DNA of 64,000 bases from Amphirosellinia nigrospora (taxonomy: Eukaryota; Ascomycota; Sordariomycetes; Xylariales; Xylariaceae), in the NCBI GenBank assembly GCA_004123355.1, contig SCHM01000004.1:6289017-6353016 (forward strand), in the 5' to 3' direction. Of this stretch, positions 23,891-36,550 are shown piece by piece (the first letter of the stretch is position 1; every line of letters starts with the position of its first letter). The position numbers were made by a program, and so were the translations under genes. The notes below the pieces were generated by a model. That model did not search any database. It was not told the DNA's origin and was given only the letters and a program-made list of their open reading frames with translations.

Positions 23891-25545
23891 CTAAACAACA
23901 TCCGGCAAGCGCACCGCGATATCTCCAGACTGCGTTATGTATCTCACCCAGGGAAGTGACGGGTATTGCAGCTAAAAAAAGTCGCGTCAGCAGGCTCCAC
24001 TAGTGGGGACTCCTCTCATGATAACATGAAAGAAAAGGGGAATGGGAAAATGACCATGACGTACCTTGGGTTCCGTAATCTTCAGATACCCTCACCGAAT
24101 ACCACTGGTCGTGAAGTACGGGATCTCAAACTTGACCTGAATAGGCTCTTGGCGCCCTTGGTATTGACACCCCATGCTGCCGCCAAAGCCACCGGTCATG
24201 CCACCCCCATGCTCATCGTCACCCCTGACGCTGGCAGCCCAGCTCGGCGCGCATGAGGAATTCCTTGCCGCCGCCAAACTGTTTGATCTTCCAGACGATG
24301 GCGCTCTGCTCGGGGGCGTAGTGGACGCTGCCGATGTTGGTGCGGAAGCGGGGCGAGTCGGCGTCGTCGGGCACGGGTACGATGATCTCGACGTTGTTGG
24401 CCGTGCTCCGGCGCTTGAACTGCGCCCTTGCCTTTAGCATGTACTCGATCCGCGAGCCCGAGTGGCTCTCGACTACGCACTCCACCCAGACCAGGGGCTT
24501 GACCTGGGTGTTCAACCGGTAACTCATGAGCTCGAACTCGCCGTCGGTGGGATGAAGGAGATGGTGCGGTCGTTCTCGAAGCGCGATAACCGGACACACT
24601 GGTGGAATTTGACGTCCTCCATCTCTATCGCCTTGCCTCGTGTTGTCCTTCCTGTCGTCTCGAACATGACCTTATCGTTTAATCCTAGTCGTAGTTCGGG
24701 CATACCGGAGAGATAGCATTTCATCTTAATAGCGCCGAGAATCTCAGACCGCAGTACGCTGCCGTTCGCGGATACCAGTAGGTTCAAACTCTCCACCACA
24801 TCCAAGAACACCTCGTTCTTCCTGTACCGTATGCCTTCGGACCGCCACGATACGGCGTTTGTGAGTGCGATGGGTGGTCTCGCCTGGACTTCTAGCTTAT
24901 GCGACTCTTGGGTGATGTATTCTTGGAGGATCTTGGATTCGGTGGTCTGTGGGTAGCCAAAGTCCATCATCTCGTCTAGTAATTCGTAAATGATGACGAA
25001 GTTGTCGCGGATGGACTCCTCCTCGAGGGCTTTGAAGTACTCCGTAAATACTTCCACAATCTTGTGTAAGAATAGTAAGATCTCGGCGGCATTGGTATTT
25101 CGCTTCGTCAGGGCGAGGAGGTACAGATTGTTGTGTCGTATGTAGAGATACTACGCTGTGTCAGCATGGTAGACTATCGAGACGACATTCATGGACAGAC
25201 GTTGATTCCCTCGTGAGAGAAACATGGCGGCACGGCGGATGACTCTTCTTCGGCTTCGCTGAGGAGGACGGGGAACTTTTCGACGGCGGACATGGAATGT
25301 CACCTCGGTAGTTTCGAGCAAGTAGGGTCTGCATGGTGACAAATTAGTACGTAATTTGGTCCAAAGCGATTGCAGATCTTGGTCTTCGCACCTTGCCCTT
25401 CAAATCGAGGAAGAATACTGCTGAATGCGTCGTGTATGTTGTTGGCGTCGGATGTGGAAGGATAGGAAAAGGAGGCGGATGCCAATTGGCGCCTAGCCGG
25501 ATCGTGGTTTCGTTTTTTACGTATTCATACACCTGAAATGGTCAT
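23891..25545 (-). CDS. apm1: AP-1 complex subunit mu (clathrin adaptor)
   Basis: Medium chain of the trans-Golgi/endosome AP-1 adaptor, binding YxxPhi sorting signals and clathrin coats. Exons: 25533-25545 (MTIS), 25392-25420 (AVFFLDLKGK), 25201-25328 (TLLARNYRGDIP...), 24065-25150, 23891-23971 (LQYPSLPWVRYITQSGDIAVRLPDVV). Longin-type N-domain then the mu homology domain with FHQCVRLSRFENDRTISFIPP, FELMSYRL, KPLVWVECVV and VKFEIPYFTTSGI. At least five or six indels are needed (near 25294, 24544, 24242, 24235, 24170 and 24090). As a conserved single-copy trafficking gene this is poor evidence for a pseudogene and strong evidence for sequence error. Start codon in the tiny first exon is the least certain part. 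Confidence 0.9.
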
Positions 25546-28500
25546 TCGATATTTGTAGAATTTATTTCTCCCCACGTAGTTCTCCACGTAGAAGCTCTTG
25601 TCGTCAGGTCGAGAAGTGATATAGCACGTGTTGATGTTGGAAGCCTTGAGCTTTGAAGCTTAAACCCACGTCGCTTTACTTAATTGCCTGCTCCCTTGAA
25701 CCTGATGAATTGCCAAGCCACAGAGGCTGAGCTTAGCAGCAGCAGCCACAGATCTGGTCTCTTAATCTGGTCGACGTCACATGATATTGGTGCGCATGGA
25801 CCACTTTTCATACCCCACCGTCTATCCACCATACCTTATCCTTCGCGATCAAATTTGCAGAGGGTTTCCTCTCTTCTCTTCTTTTTTTCCTCACGCGTCC
25901 ATTAGACAGTGCAGCTCATTATTCTTCCTGGAAACACACAACTGGAACCGGCATTCTGCTGGTCTTCCGATCGTGTCGTTATTAGTGTTGCTTGCGATTT
26001 CGAGACGCGGAGAAGGATTCAATCTGGATTATGGTACCATAAGAGCTGCCCGCGCATTGCGTTGCCGTCTTGGTGACGAGTTGTTGTTTGGGCGGCGTCA
26101 GAGGGACCGAACATTTACTCGCTTACTTATTTACTTCCCTCGATGCACTGACTGTGATTGATTTCAATTTCATTTACCTCGTGCAACCCGGTCTTGGTCG
26201 TGTTGGGGTACACCCGAGTTTTACGAGGAGCAAGCCTGGTCAAGAGGTCGCATTAGAGTTGGCATAGGCCTGGCCAGCCACTTTGTCATCCGTGTCTTGC
26301 CTGTTATGGGCAAAGGCAAGCGTATCGGAGATGGCGAAAAGGGTGCCCAAATTCTGCTTTCCCGAGACTAACTAAACCTAAGATATCCCGATAACCTTAA
26401 ATCCCGAGGGCTATTAGACTATGTCGAATCTCACATGTGGAAATGAGATGATTCCACAGTCGAGACGTGCCGAATAGTGGCATAAGTTGAGTAAGTTTGT
26501 TTGTAACACGTGCATCGCGTACACTTGTCTATGGGCAACTACGAAGAGGGAATTCTAGCTGGGTCGAGTCTGGGGCCAAGCCACAAAAAAAGTTTGCCTT
26601 GCTTTGACTGGATGCTCGCTATCTGCAGATTGAGGGGACACAGCCTGAGACAGGATGTTAAGACTTTTTTGACATGTGCTCTAAGGAAGAGAACTCATCC
26701 TAAAATAGTGTCCGGTGGATCGTCTCGACTATTGTGCATACATCCATGATGTTTGCATGTGCTGACGTCCCTTCAGCTGGTTTGTCATCATTTCCATTGG
26801 AGAAAGAGATTCGTTGAAAATGCAACACGATACCAAATTGCCCGGGGACAGCGAATGATATCCCTTCATTCGCTGTTTATCATACATACATCCCTTACCA
26901 TTGCATACACAGGTCGCTACCTACATATATAGATTGAACGCCCAGCGATAAAAGAAGCATCCGGGGAGATGGCCATGGTGTTACTCTTTAGTTTATTCCA
27001 ATTGGCTGGGAATTAGTCCCCACTAGCAGATGTATGGTGTCACAGTTGAGACTTGCATGTGATCATGTGGCCAGGGTATGGTGGTTATGGTACCTGGAGA
27101 AGCGTAGGTACCTTTGCTTTTGTACCTGTTATTGGAAATTGAGTGAGGGTTTGACACGTGCGTGTACAGCATACATGCCGGCTTCCCTTAGCCTGCACCG
27201 TAGAGCGGCGAAGAAATCCATCTGCCAATCAAGCTCATTACGACACACCGCCGATCCCCTACTTGAGCATCTCTTGATTCGGGGTAGTAGATGCGATTTG
27301 TCAATGCGGATTACTAGTAGAACCATTGCCTAGCTGTGTTGTCTTTGGGAGCTAGTGGCGAGTCTTGCAACAATGCGATGGTCAGGGCAGGTCATGATAG
27401 TAGAATTAGGTCGGTAGATGGAATAGATTAAAACATTCGATATTCGTGGTCAGAAGGCCATTTTCACAAGCAAAAGCGATGATGAATGGAAGGATTGATA
27501 GGCCACTTACATGCCGAACCGAGCCCTGAAGAGGGTCCACTTCATCCCATTTGGCCCACCCTTTGTGCACAGAAGGCTTCGGAAGTACCCCCGTAGGTTC
27601 CATAAAGTGCTACGGGACCCTGCAGCTTGGGCTATAGCTGTATCCACAGCACTATACAGGCCAATGGGCAATTGAGAATTGGGGGCCTATTCGCAACAAT
27701 TACAGTACACCCGGGCAGACTGGGGGAGCTTATACACTATACTACAGGTACAATGGGTACCTAACCTCAGACTTCTGCGCAGACAAGGTGAGGGCTGGGG
27801 ACCCGGTACAGTAACAGGTACACGCACGTGTCACTGGAGACGCAGGCTGAACTTGGGTGCCCTGCCCTGTCAGAGGTCTCAGACAAGCAAGCCCTGGAGG
27901 TACACTAGGTCCTGCTCAGGCCTTCTGCCGTGTCGCCTCCCGTCCCTCTCATCGCTGCTGTTGCATCTAATCCACCAACCCACCTCTTCCTCACGATCCT
28001 CATCAATTCCTTTTTCTCAATCTTCATTCGTCCTACCTGCGTTCATTCATCCTGTCGATGCGCATTTTCAGTTCATTCTTGTATGAACTTACCTATAGCT
28101 TGAAATCGACTGCCCCTCTAATTCATCCAGGAAGAAATTAAGGCAGACACAGTCGAGCATCTTATTTGTATCATCTTTCTTTCAGCCTTCTTTATTTGCC
28201 ATAGACTGAAACAGAACGGCCGACGGCTCAGAGCTGGTTCCTGTCACTAGCACGATCACGAGTCAGTCTGCCAGAAAAACCCATATCAATCAAGCACCGT
28301 CACCTGCAAGTCGGCATTTACTCCTACACCACCACACAACGTACAACATATGATACTACTACATACAGCCCACTTCGCATCGAGTAACCTGTACTCCCAG
28401 ACTCCTTAGCCGACCCAAGGAGGAGTGAGCGGAGCCGCCTAAGACCCCATTCCGCGTAGATAGTTCATCATTGTGCAGCCGCCGTCTCTGCAGTTCCGGG

Positions 28501-29388
28501 TCCAGTCGCTCGTGATTCCGTTGTTCTAGCGACAATCCTCCCACTCACTCTCTACTATTCTCTTTTAATCATATCGTTGTCGTGGTCATCGCTCTTGCTT
28601 CGTTCAAGCCTGCGTGTCGCCCATCACCGGCTGCTACCCACTTCACTCTTATTGTTGATTTGACTTGGCCTCTTTTTTGTTTTGTTTTATTATATCCCGA
28701 CCATTCATGATACATCTTGAGCAAATGATTACCCAATAGCACGAGTGCGGCTTGTCGCTTACTGTCTTTCCCAGCCTTCCGGCGCCTCACACGGGGGATA
28801 GGAGAGACACATCTGCGGCCTCAACGGTCACTCTCTCCGATGGAGCACCCAACTGATAGCATGAATGGTTATATGTCATCATTGCCAAGGCAGCATATGA
28901 TCAAAAGAACGAGTTGCTTCACAATCCTGGCGAGTCGCGAAAACATGCGCTGCCCTCCCCCGACTCTGCGGTCTCGACCTTTGACCGCAGGACGAGAGTT
29001 TAAACTTCCACTATATCCTCCCCCCTGCGTATAGCCAGACCCGCGACACTCCCTTACCCTTTTCCGACCGCCAAAATGCTGAGCTTGCGCCTATGAATCC
29101 GCAAGCGACTTGAAGCACGACATCGGGAACCACGGCGCCAATAGACGCAGTAACAGCAACAGTCACCCAACCTCTACCGTCGCTTTCGTCGATAACCGCA
29201 TCCGCATCTTCCTCTTCCTCCTCTTCCTCTTCGCCATCCGTGCAGCAATTTACGTCTGCATCACAGTGCCCATCAGAACCAGTATACTCACCCCCCACAC
29301 GCCCGCCCTTGACCCATTGGCCGAGCCTCAATCCTTTGACAGCTTATTACACCCCTAGTCATGTCGAGGACCCGAGCCGCCTCTGCGA
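25546..29388. promoter_or_regulatory. Long gene-free region upstream of the CCG-8-like regulator
   Basis: 3.8 kb between two divergently transcribed genes with no supported coding frame. It contains several small open frames, some of which (for example 28840-29034, plus) could be upstream ORFs of a long leader. Pyrimidine-rich stretches lie near 27.9-28.1 and 29.2 kb. Long upstream regions are common for fungal regulators; no specific motif was proven. Confidence 0.4.
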
Positions 29389-30860
29389 ATGGACGTGGAT
29401 ACGAGTAGCAACAGCACTATGAGCGCTGCATCGCCAGATCGCTTCCAGAATGGCCGTGCTAGCAGCGTGAGTCTGGATGACCCTGATGTGCGCATGGCCG
29501 CCGAAGCCCTGGGTGATCTTAGAGCAGGTGAGTGAATTATGTCGATGGTCCTCGGCGTTGTGTGGCGTTCTTCTAGTTTATGAAATGCCAGTCCTGTAAG
29601 AATGCTGACAAATATCAATGACATGTAGATTTCGTATCTTCCCCGATACGCAGGTCAACCCCTCCTAGGTCGCCACAATCCTTGAGTAGGAGCCAACACC
29701 CAGAACCGTTACTATCATTGCTCACCACGTCACACCCATTCCTTGCCACGACAATAGATAGCGCTACGTCGGCTTACACCAACTCTAAAAACTATTACCC
29801 GCGCATTAAGACGAGCATTGAATATGTCGAGGGCTGCGTCATTCCCATCGCGAACACTGTTGGGTCTGTCGGGCGGGTGACTGGAGTCGAGAATGGTGTG
29901 CGATGGTTCTTACGACGTTCTCAACCTCACGGTGACGATCTAGAAGCACAGGGTTCTAATAAACGGAGGAAGGTCTGCTCCGGAGATGGAGATTATATGG
30001 ACATGAATCCGGAACCTGGTTCTGGTGCGCTAACACCGAGAGCATCCCTGGAGAGTTCGCTCGATCGGCGATTGTCTATGACTAGCACCGTCGACACGTT
30101 GCCGGCTTACGACGAGTTTCGGTCTCCTCCCTACACCGAACAACAGCCGGGTCCTGACGGTCGTCCGAATGGCCCGGCATGGCAATCGCGTTTGATTATG
30201 TCGACGTCGGGGTTAAGTATTGCCATGAGTGAAGAGAGCCTCCGAAGTTTGAAGTACTGTCTCGGTTGGCTTCGATGGGCCAATGCTCACATTGGGAATG
30301 TCGTTAATTCCCTCCACATTACCATGGAGAAGTACGAGCAGAGTGGCCCCGACTCGAACGGCGATCACCCGATGCAAGGCATGTCCGGCCAGGGACAAGA
30401 AGATAGAAGTCAACTCGCTGCTAAAATTGGGATGTTGCGGTCGGACGTTCTCAAGACACTTCAAGATGCCATCAACACCGTAAGCCGGTACGCTGGTGGT
30501 GCGCTCCCAGAAAATGCTAGAGAGCTTGTTCGAAGACATTTGACCAGCTTACCACAACGGTTCCATCTTGCCAGCATGGCTAGCGATCGTGAAGCTAGTC
30601 ACCAAAGAGAAGCGAGCATCGAAGAAGGGCGTCAAGGGCAGGGGCAACGAGAAGAGACGGAAACACGAGAAAGCGCCCGACGGGTGCTACTTCTTGCCAA
30701 GGAAGGTTTGGAGATGATGTCGCAGGTCTCTGGAGTATTGAACGGCACCCTCGTGAGCGCTGAGCAATGGTGCGAGCGCTTGCGTAGGCAAAGGCGAGAG
30801 CAACGAGAAGAGTTGCTGGGTGCGCCTCAGCCACCGTTAGACGATGTCAAGTTAGGTTAA
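29389..30860 (+). CDS. ccg-8: Opi1-domain transcriptional regulator (CCG-8-like)
   Basis: Member of the fungal Opi1 family, which includes yeast Opi1 (phospholipid gene repressor) and Neurospora clock-controlled CCG-8. Exon 1 29389-29527 encodes a short start with VRMAAEALGDLRA. The intron has GTGAGT/TAG borders, and exon 2 is 29629-30860, for 456 residues without any correction. The domain includes HPEPLLSLLTTSHPFLATTI, SAYTNSKNYYPRIKTSIEYV, NTVGSVGRVTGVENGVRWFL and a KRRK basic patch. The second half carries SLKYCLGWLRWANAHIG and a charged helical C-terminus rich in Q/E/R. The gene name is by resemblance; orthology needs a tree. Confidence 0.82.
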
Positions 30861-31598
30861 AGGGCGGGAAAGGCGACGGATGAGGACTGGTCGAGGCGTT
30901 CACGAGAAAACGGAAAAGGATACGAAGATCGGTAAAAAGGGACAAGGTTTTAAGAATGGGAGAGCCTGGTGGGAGAGATTGGACACCTTTATCGTTACAA
31001 CCCCTGCTTTTCGACATATTGGTTATTAGTGTAGTCGAGTGTCCCGATGGTTTGGTCCAGTTTTTCCGACCAACAACACCCACAACGAAACAATTTATAC
31101 CCACTCGGAGGCACGTACAGGACAAAAATATGGTTTTCATTTTGGGACTTGGCGTCACTGAAAATCTTCCCTTCCCTGCTCCCGACTCACTCTTCTCTTT
31201 TGTTACACGAGGCATTGTATCCTACGGAGCTTGGCTTACAAAACAGGAGAGCGTGTGTGCGATCATGGAGGCGTTCGAAGACTGGTCTTGCTTGATCTGT
31301 TCCATTCATCTACATGGGAGCGTTACGGAGCTAAGAGAGCGTCTTGTTGTATTTATATGCATGTGGCATGATTATTGTCCAGTCTTGAATCTTCACATGG
31401 CGCGAACTATTCATAGATACGCCATCACTATATACGAAGCATAATATCGTACCCATTTATCTGCTCCTTTCGTTTGATATAGATTCCCTCGCAATTATGA
31501 GGCGAGAAACTACCTGCTAGAATGCCTAGATATACCAACTCTTACTTTACGTTACCTCTCAGACATACATCTTTCATCTTCATTCTCACCATGCTCAA
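30861..31598. other. Convergent intergenic region
   Basis: 3' regions of the CCG-8-like gene and the esterase gene, which converge here. An open frame at 30956-31444 (plus) shows no family resemblance and is likely chance. Confidence 0.4.
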
Positions 31599-32499
31599 TC
31601 AAGCAGGCAACCCATCCCGAATTAACTCACTCATCGTCTCATTCGCCGTAATCCAAGTTCCCAAATCTGGCTTCTTCTCCAGGAGTAAATCGGCCACGAT
31701 ACGACCGAAGACCACGCTGCCCCAATCATTCAGGTGGGTATTATCCCCATCGTTAAGGTTATATACGTGCGCGCGTCTTCACCGATCGCGTCTACGTAGG
31801 CTAGGCTTGCGGCGTTGAGGTCGAGGTAGGTGGCGCCTGCGGTTCCGGCCGCGGAGATCGTGGCGAGCGTTGGTCGTGGAGGGAGTCCTCTGCTACGTTG
31901 GGGAGGTGAAAGTTCGGCGGGTTAGGGGGGTTACTAGGAGCTAGGGGGGAGGGTCAGTTCTGATATGTCTGAGAAGTTACCTTGGTCTTGGCATTGACAC
32001 TCTTGTATCACATGAGCCTAAGCATTTCATGAGTTCATGCCCATACTCAACCCAACTCACCTCACCCCATCTCAACCACACTCCAACCCGTAGAAAAGCA
32101 AACTCACCGGCGTGCCCCCAACGCCTGGACGTCTCCCGCGAACGCTACGAGGTTAATCTCAAATTCTTCCAGAGTGACCCCAGAGGTATCTTTCTGATCA
32201 TTGTGCCCAAACTGAATAGTCACGTAGACGTCGTCGCCGGCGGACTTGTACTCGCTCACGAGACCCTTCACGACGTCCCAGTCCCCGCCGGAGACAAAGG
32301 ACTCCGTCGTCGCGCCGTTGTGCCCCTTGTTCACCCCCGTCGCGGGTGAGATCAGGAAGGAGAGGAATCCGTTGCCCCAGCCGCCGCCGTTGCTCGCTTG
32401 TACTGCAGTTGTGCTGTCGCCTGCTAGGATGAATGCCGGTGTTGCGGATGTTATGGGGAGGAGGAGCAGGGATGGGAGGGCTTTGAGGGGGAGCTTCAT
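31599..32499 (-). CDS. Secreted SGNH/GDSL esterase, rhamnogalacturonan acetylesterase-like (CE12)
   Basis: Extracellular pectin-side-chain deacetylase type. A signal peptide (MKLPLKALPSLLLLPITSAT) precedes block I FILAGDSTTAV with the nucleophile Ser. Then come GGGWGNGF, block II NKGHNGATTESF, block III FGHNDQKD and block V DNTHLNDWG supplying the catalytic Asp and His. Exons 32108-32499 and 31599-31940; splicing restores TPLLVTPLTRRTF. One base is missing in a G run near 32117 and one near 31779 (GCG repeat, restoring GEDAAHVYNL). The end reads MSELIRDGLPA. Likely a plant-cell-wall enzyme of a plant-associated or saprotrophic fungus. Exact substrate not testable here. Confidence 0.85.
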
Positions 32500-33225
32500 T
32501 ATTGGACGCGGGGAGGTGGGCGAGTATCTGGCAGTGAATGAAATAATATTATTCCGAGAAGTGTTTGATCTCGTCTACCTACATGCTCTACACCTTTCTC
32601 GTCCGTCTATATATAACTTCGTCCGCGTTGTGTTTACCTACACCCCCCTCCCCCCAAGCATTAATTTTCCGTCCAGAAAGGGGGGAATTCCCCCGATGCG
32701 GGACCTCGTGAGAATGCAGCCCCGAGTCGCTGGCCCATTCGCCCCGCCCGAGGTACTGGGGGAACAACGGGGTGGCCCAAATCGTCATTTTTCGGCTGTC
32801 CTTCGACGACTCCGCTACGACTATGTTCATCAATTAGATTTCAGGCAGGTTCTGGGCGGCCTCCTCATTCGACGGCATTAAGTAACAGATAGGCTCAAAG
32901 GGTTTAAAGTGCGTCTCTCACTCACTTGGTTTAAGTAAGGTTCTTACGTGTGGTTCCCGTTTGATACGCCGTGGCCCCTTGTACATGCAGGTACGTTAGC
33001 AACCCGGTATGCACTTTTCCGGTGTATACCCCTCCGGTACGTTAGTAAATATGTACGAGATAGAGTATGCTATGACTTCAGCGGTCTGTGTTGCTGATTA
33101 TAGATCTTTAATGGGTGGCGTCCTGGCAGACGTCTCGTAACCACGCATGCAATACCCTGGTCCCTTGTTTCCGGGAGCTGTAATTATCTGTGTTCTCGTT
33201 GTAATTGCCAAGACACATCTACTGC
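32500..33225. other. Intergenic, 0.7 kb
   Basis: Upstream of the esterase; contains its promoter. Short frames have no resemblance to known families. Confidence 0.4.
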
Positions 33226-34283
33226 TTACTTATGACGCACGCGCGGGTATACAGCGAGGAAGAAATTTCGGTTCAAGAGCCTTTCGATGGCGATTCCCTT
33301 GCGGTCGGCGATAACTTTAGGTGCCTTGCCCAAACGCAATCCCCGGGCGAAGCCCAGCCGAGTAAGAATAAGCCGGTGCGGGGTTGGCGGATTTCGAGGA
33401 GTATTTGTTTCCCACAAGCCGTCATCGAAAAGAATGGTTAAACTTATGGATTCACTTGGCAAATCTAATGTAAGCAAGGGTGTTAGTCAACGGATGATTG
33501 AGCTCAGGGGCGAGTCTGATATTTTTGCCGGAGCGTTGGCAATTTCGAGATCTTGGGCCCTGTTCTCCTTTCAGGTATCTGGGGCAGTCTCAAATGGCCC
33601 TCAAAATCGCGAAGACGATGCGTTGATGAATGTATGGGTTGATCGAGAGGTGGCAGACCATATCATTGAAAATTTGGGGTTTCAATCCCGCTTGGAGCCA
33701 ACAGGCTCGGGAGGACAGACAAGCTTATGGGGATTCTAGTGTGCATGGTTTCTCGAGAATCTAAACGGGCCGAGTTCAACGATTAAGACGGAAGCTCACT
33801 GGGCTTGACGAAGGCCGCTCTTTTAGGCTCTGATAAGCTTTGCGAGGTGGACATGAAACCCCGTGGTAAGGGCCTGCCCGGCTTCCATAGTGTTGATTAT
33901 AAGACCCGTCAGAAAATGCCGCCTTGAATAAATATTGAAATCCTCTAGTTCGGTCAAACATTCGTCAAGCCATCGTGTCGTGATGGGGCAGTTCTCGTTC
34001 GTGGGACGACAGTAACGAGGTAATTTTCAGCGCTGGCTTTTGTGCTTGGGTTGAGCTCGATGTTAAGTAAGCAACATAGACATGATTAAACTGCAAAAAA
34101 CACTTGACCTACTGGAACAGCATCCCGGGCTACATATCGTACTGAGTCGCGTTCGAAGAACATATTCGGGTCTTGAACTGGCTCGTGGCAAGCCGTCGGG
34201 ACCTCAGCGTCATCAAGACAAGGCCAGGCTGGGCTCATTTTCTGTCCATATTTACTAAAAATCTTCGAAATTACAGTAGTCAA
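33226..34283 (-). pseudogene. Unidentified coding-like region, frame repeatedly broken
   Basis: Three pieces on the minus strand look protein-coding by composition: 34086-34283 (contains FFERDSVRYVARDAVPVGQ), about 33790-33990 (contains WLDECLTELEDFNIYSRRHF and GFHVHLAKLIRA in one frame) and 33226-33477 (contains LGFARGLRLGKAPKV). They lie in different frames with stops between them. I do not recognise the family. It may be one gene of about 300 residues broken by the same base losses seen elsewhere, or a decayed gene. An overlapping plus-strand frame (33287-33739) is considered a shadow. Confidence 0.3.
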
Positions 34284-34487
34284 GTGTCTTACCTATGGTA
34301 ATCTAAAAAAATTAAACCGAAGTAGTTGTCAAGGAAGGTAGATGGACCGTGCGCGATCCTGTCCATGCCTTGCATTAAGTATTACGCCTACTTGAGCCGA
34401 AGTAGTATCAATTCCCGATTGAATCATTCGTACAGAAAAAATTATATCTTGTTTATTTTATTTCCAGGCGCCTCATCCATCACCACT
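34284..34487. promoter_or_regulatory. Divergent upstream region of the FAD monooxygenase
   Basis: About 0.2 kb between the unidentified minus-strand region and the monooxygenase start. No specific motif identified. Confidence 0.25.
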
Positions 34488-35762
34488 ATGACACAACGCT
34501 AGTCCATATCATTGGCGCGGGAATTGGGACTGACCTTGGCCCGCTGCCTGCTCAAAAATGGTGTCCCGACGGTCTTATACGAGAGAATGCACTCTTCTCC
34601 TCGTCATGGCTATGGTATTACCCTTCATGCGTCTTCTTACCGGCCGCTTCTAGATATCCTCGGCCTCGACGAATGGACTTTCAGGCGTCGCGTAGCTGTG
34701 GACTGGTTACTAGGTGGTAATGGAGCCATCAACCCGACACTACTCGCCTACCACGGCAAGGTCGGACCGGCGTCGTTTCGAGCTCATCGCGAGAAGTTTG
34801 AGAAACTGCTCTGCGAGGGCCTGGATGTTCGATGGGAGCATGCCCTCGAGAAGATCGACGATACACCTTCTGGGAGGATACTATGCCTAAGGGGCGGTCA
34901 GAGATTGGAGAGTTCGTTCACAATCGGCGTCGATGGCCCTCATTCCAACACGCGCAAGTCCCTCCTTCCTGCAACGCCTCTTAAAGTTCTCCCTTATGTC
35001 GCCTTTAATGGTAAACGTCGAGTTAGTCGCGCTGTATTCGACCAACTCTACGCCCCAGCCATGAAAAGTTCAAATGTCATCGAGGCGAGGGTGGGCGACG
35101 CAGTTTTGAACCTATCTGTGAACGACCAGCAGGTGAACATCGTTAGCGTGAGTTATCCTCCGAGCTGTTTCTGGTCTCCATGCATGCTGTGTGATAAAGA
35201 ATAGGAGACTGCTATAACGTAATCGCGTATTTTCGAGTCTACGCACGTCACCAAAAATACCCATACGCTCCCGACGTAGCGGCTGCTGATCCGAATTTAT
35301 AGGTTTCATGGATATACTCGCGCCCAGCCAGAAGCGCGACCGATCCTCTTCATAAACCCGACCGTCCAGTGTCAGGGGCCACAGACATTCCAGAAGAGTT
35401 CTTCGACGAGATCGGGGCGCTACAGGGACTTCCCCAACCATTTAAGGAAGTATTCGACACAGAGAAGCTGAAAAACGAGAGAGTGCTACACTGGCTTATG
35501 CGCACCGTATTGGTCAGCCACCAGGAGCTCGATGCCTCGCGGAGAAGGGCGTATATTTTATGGGGACGCTGTACATGCCGAACCTATCTTAGGAGGAGAG
35601 GGAGCTAATAATGCCATCACGGACGGCATTCAGCTGGCAAACTGCATCGCAAAATCTGGCCAGAAAGGAATATTAGCTTGGTACGGGTCGAGGTACAACG
35701 AATGGCAAGAGATCGTCAAAGAAGTGAGGAGGCTATGGGCGAAATGCACCTGTGCAAACTGA
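34488..35762 (+). CDS. FAD-dependent monooxygenase (aromatic hydroxylase type)
   Basis: Flavoprotein hydroxylase of the PHBH/salicylate-hydroxylase fold using NAD(P)H and O2. Start MTQR at 34488. The dinucleotide motif reads VHIIGAGIG and, after correcting bases missing near 34500 and 34526, continues GLTLARCLLKNGVPTVLYER. The DG motif is GVDGPHSNTRKSL. An intron (about 35158-35302) leads into VSWIYSRPARS and PVSGATDIPEEFF. The second FAD motif is YGDAVHAEPILGGEGANNAI, entered after a two-base loss near 35541. The C-terminus is WYGSRYNEWQEIVKEV. About 400 residues, normal for the family. Sits beside an amidase, forming a second small accessory block. Substrate unknown. Confidence 0.8.
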
Positions 35763-36550
35763 TAGTTCTAGCCTTTAATTGGAATTATGGTTAGTCGTAC
35801 CTACAGCTCTGAGATAGAGAGGGCGAATCAACAACATATGTAGCTGCATCGCCAGCAATGATGAGATTCGAGCGAACATACGTATAAGTAAACAGAGTTA
35901 AAACTCATCAAAAGTTTATCCTACTGTTGGATGAAGTTCTTTGTGTTCCCCTACGCCATATCGCAAAATGATGCTTCCGAGAGGAGCTATACGACTTCGA
36001 GCCTGAGAGATGGACTGATCCTCAATGCGCAAATCTGAACTCCTGCGGCCGGCCCGTCTCGCTTGGCTCTCAGGTCTGTCCGGGAATGCTGTCAGTGTAC
36101 TTCAATGCAAATCGTTTGTCTTCCTATTATATATCTCTGTGATTGACATGACGTTTATACGTCACCTTCGGCAAATGGTCGGACGGCCCCTCGATTAGCT
36201 AGGATAGTCTACAGTCACAACTCAGAGCTTTTGCATCAGGACTTAGTTTCAATGAGTGCGTGTCTGATGTCTTTGTTTGAGTTGTATTGATTTTTATCAA
36301 ACTCCAATTTCCTACATGCGCAGTCACAACCTTAGCAACGCCAATAGTATAAACCTCAACAATACAAAGGTGCTCTCGGTAAATCTCGTTTAAGTTATAA
36401 TGCCCTCGTTTTGACGTAGGGTATTGTCAGAATGGAGGGTCCTGGCGAGATAACGACAAACTTCATACACATAATAGCGAGATAACATCCGCCTATTGCG
36501 TGCTAACCGAGTGTGAAATGCATTAGTGCAATCTCTGATCACTAGTATAT
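35763..36550. other. Convergent intergenic region
   Basis: Between the 3' ends of the monooxygenase and the amidase. No gene or repeat recognised. Confidence 0.4.

Noticed and set aside
30213-30834. Minus-strand frames opposite the CCG-8-like gene
   Set aside because: Shadows of an intact plus-strand gene.
33287-33739. 150-residue plus-strand frame
   Set aside because: No recognisable domain, and the minus strand looks more gene-like in the same place.
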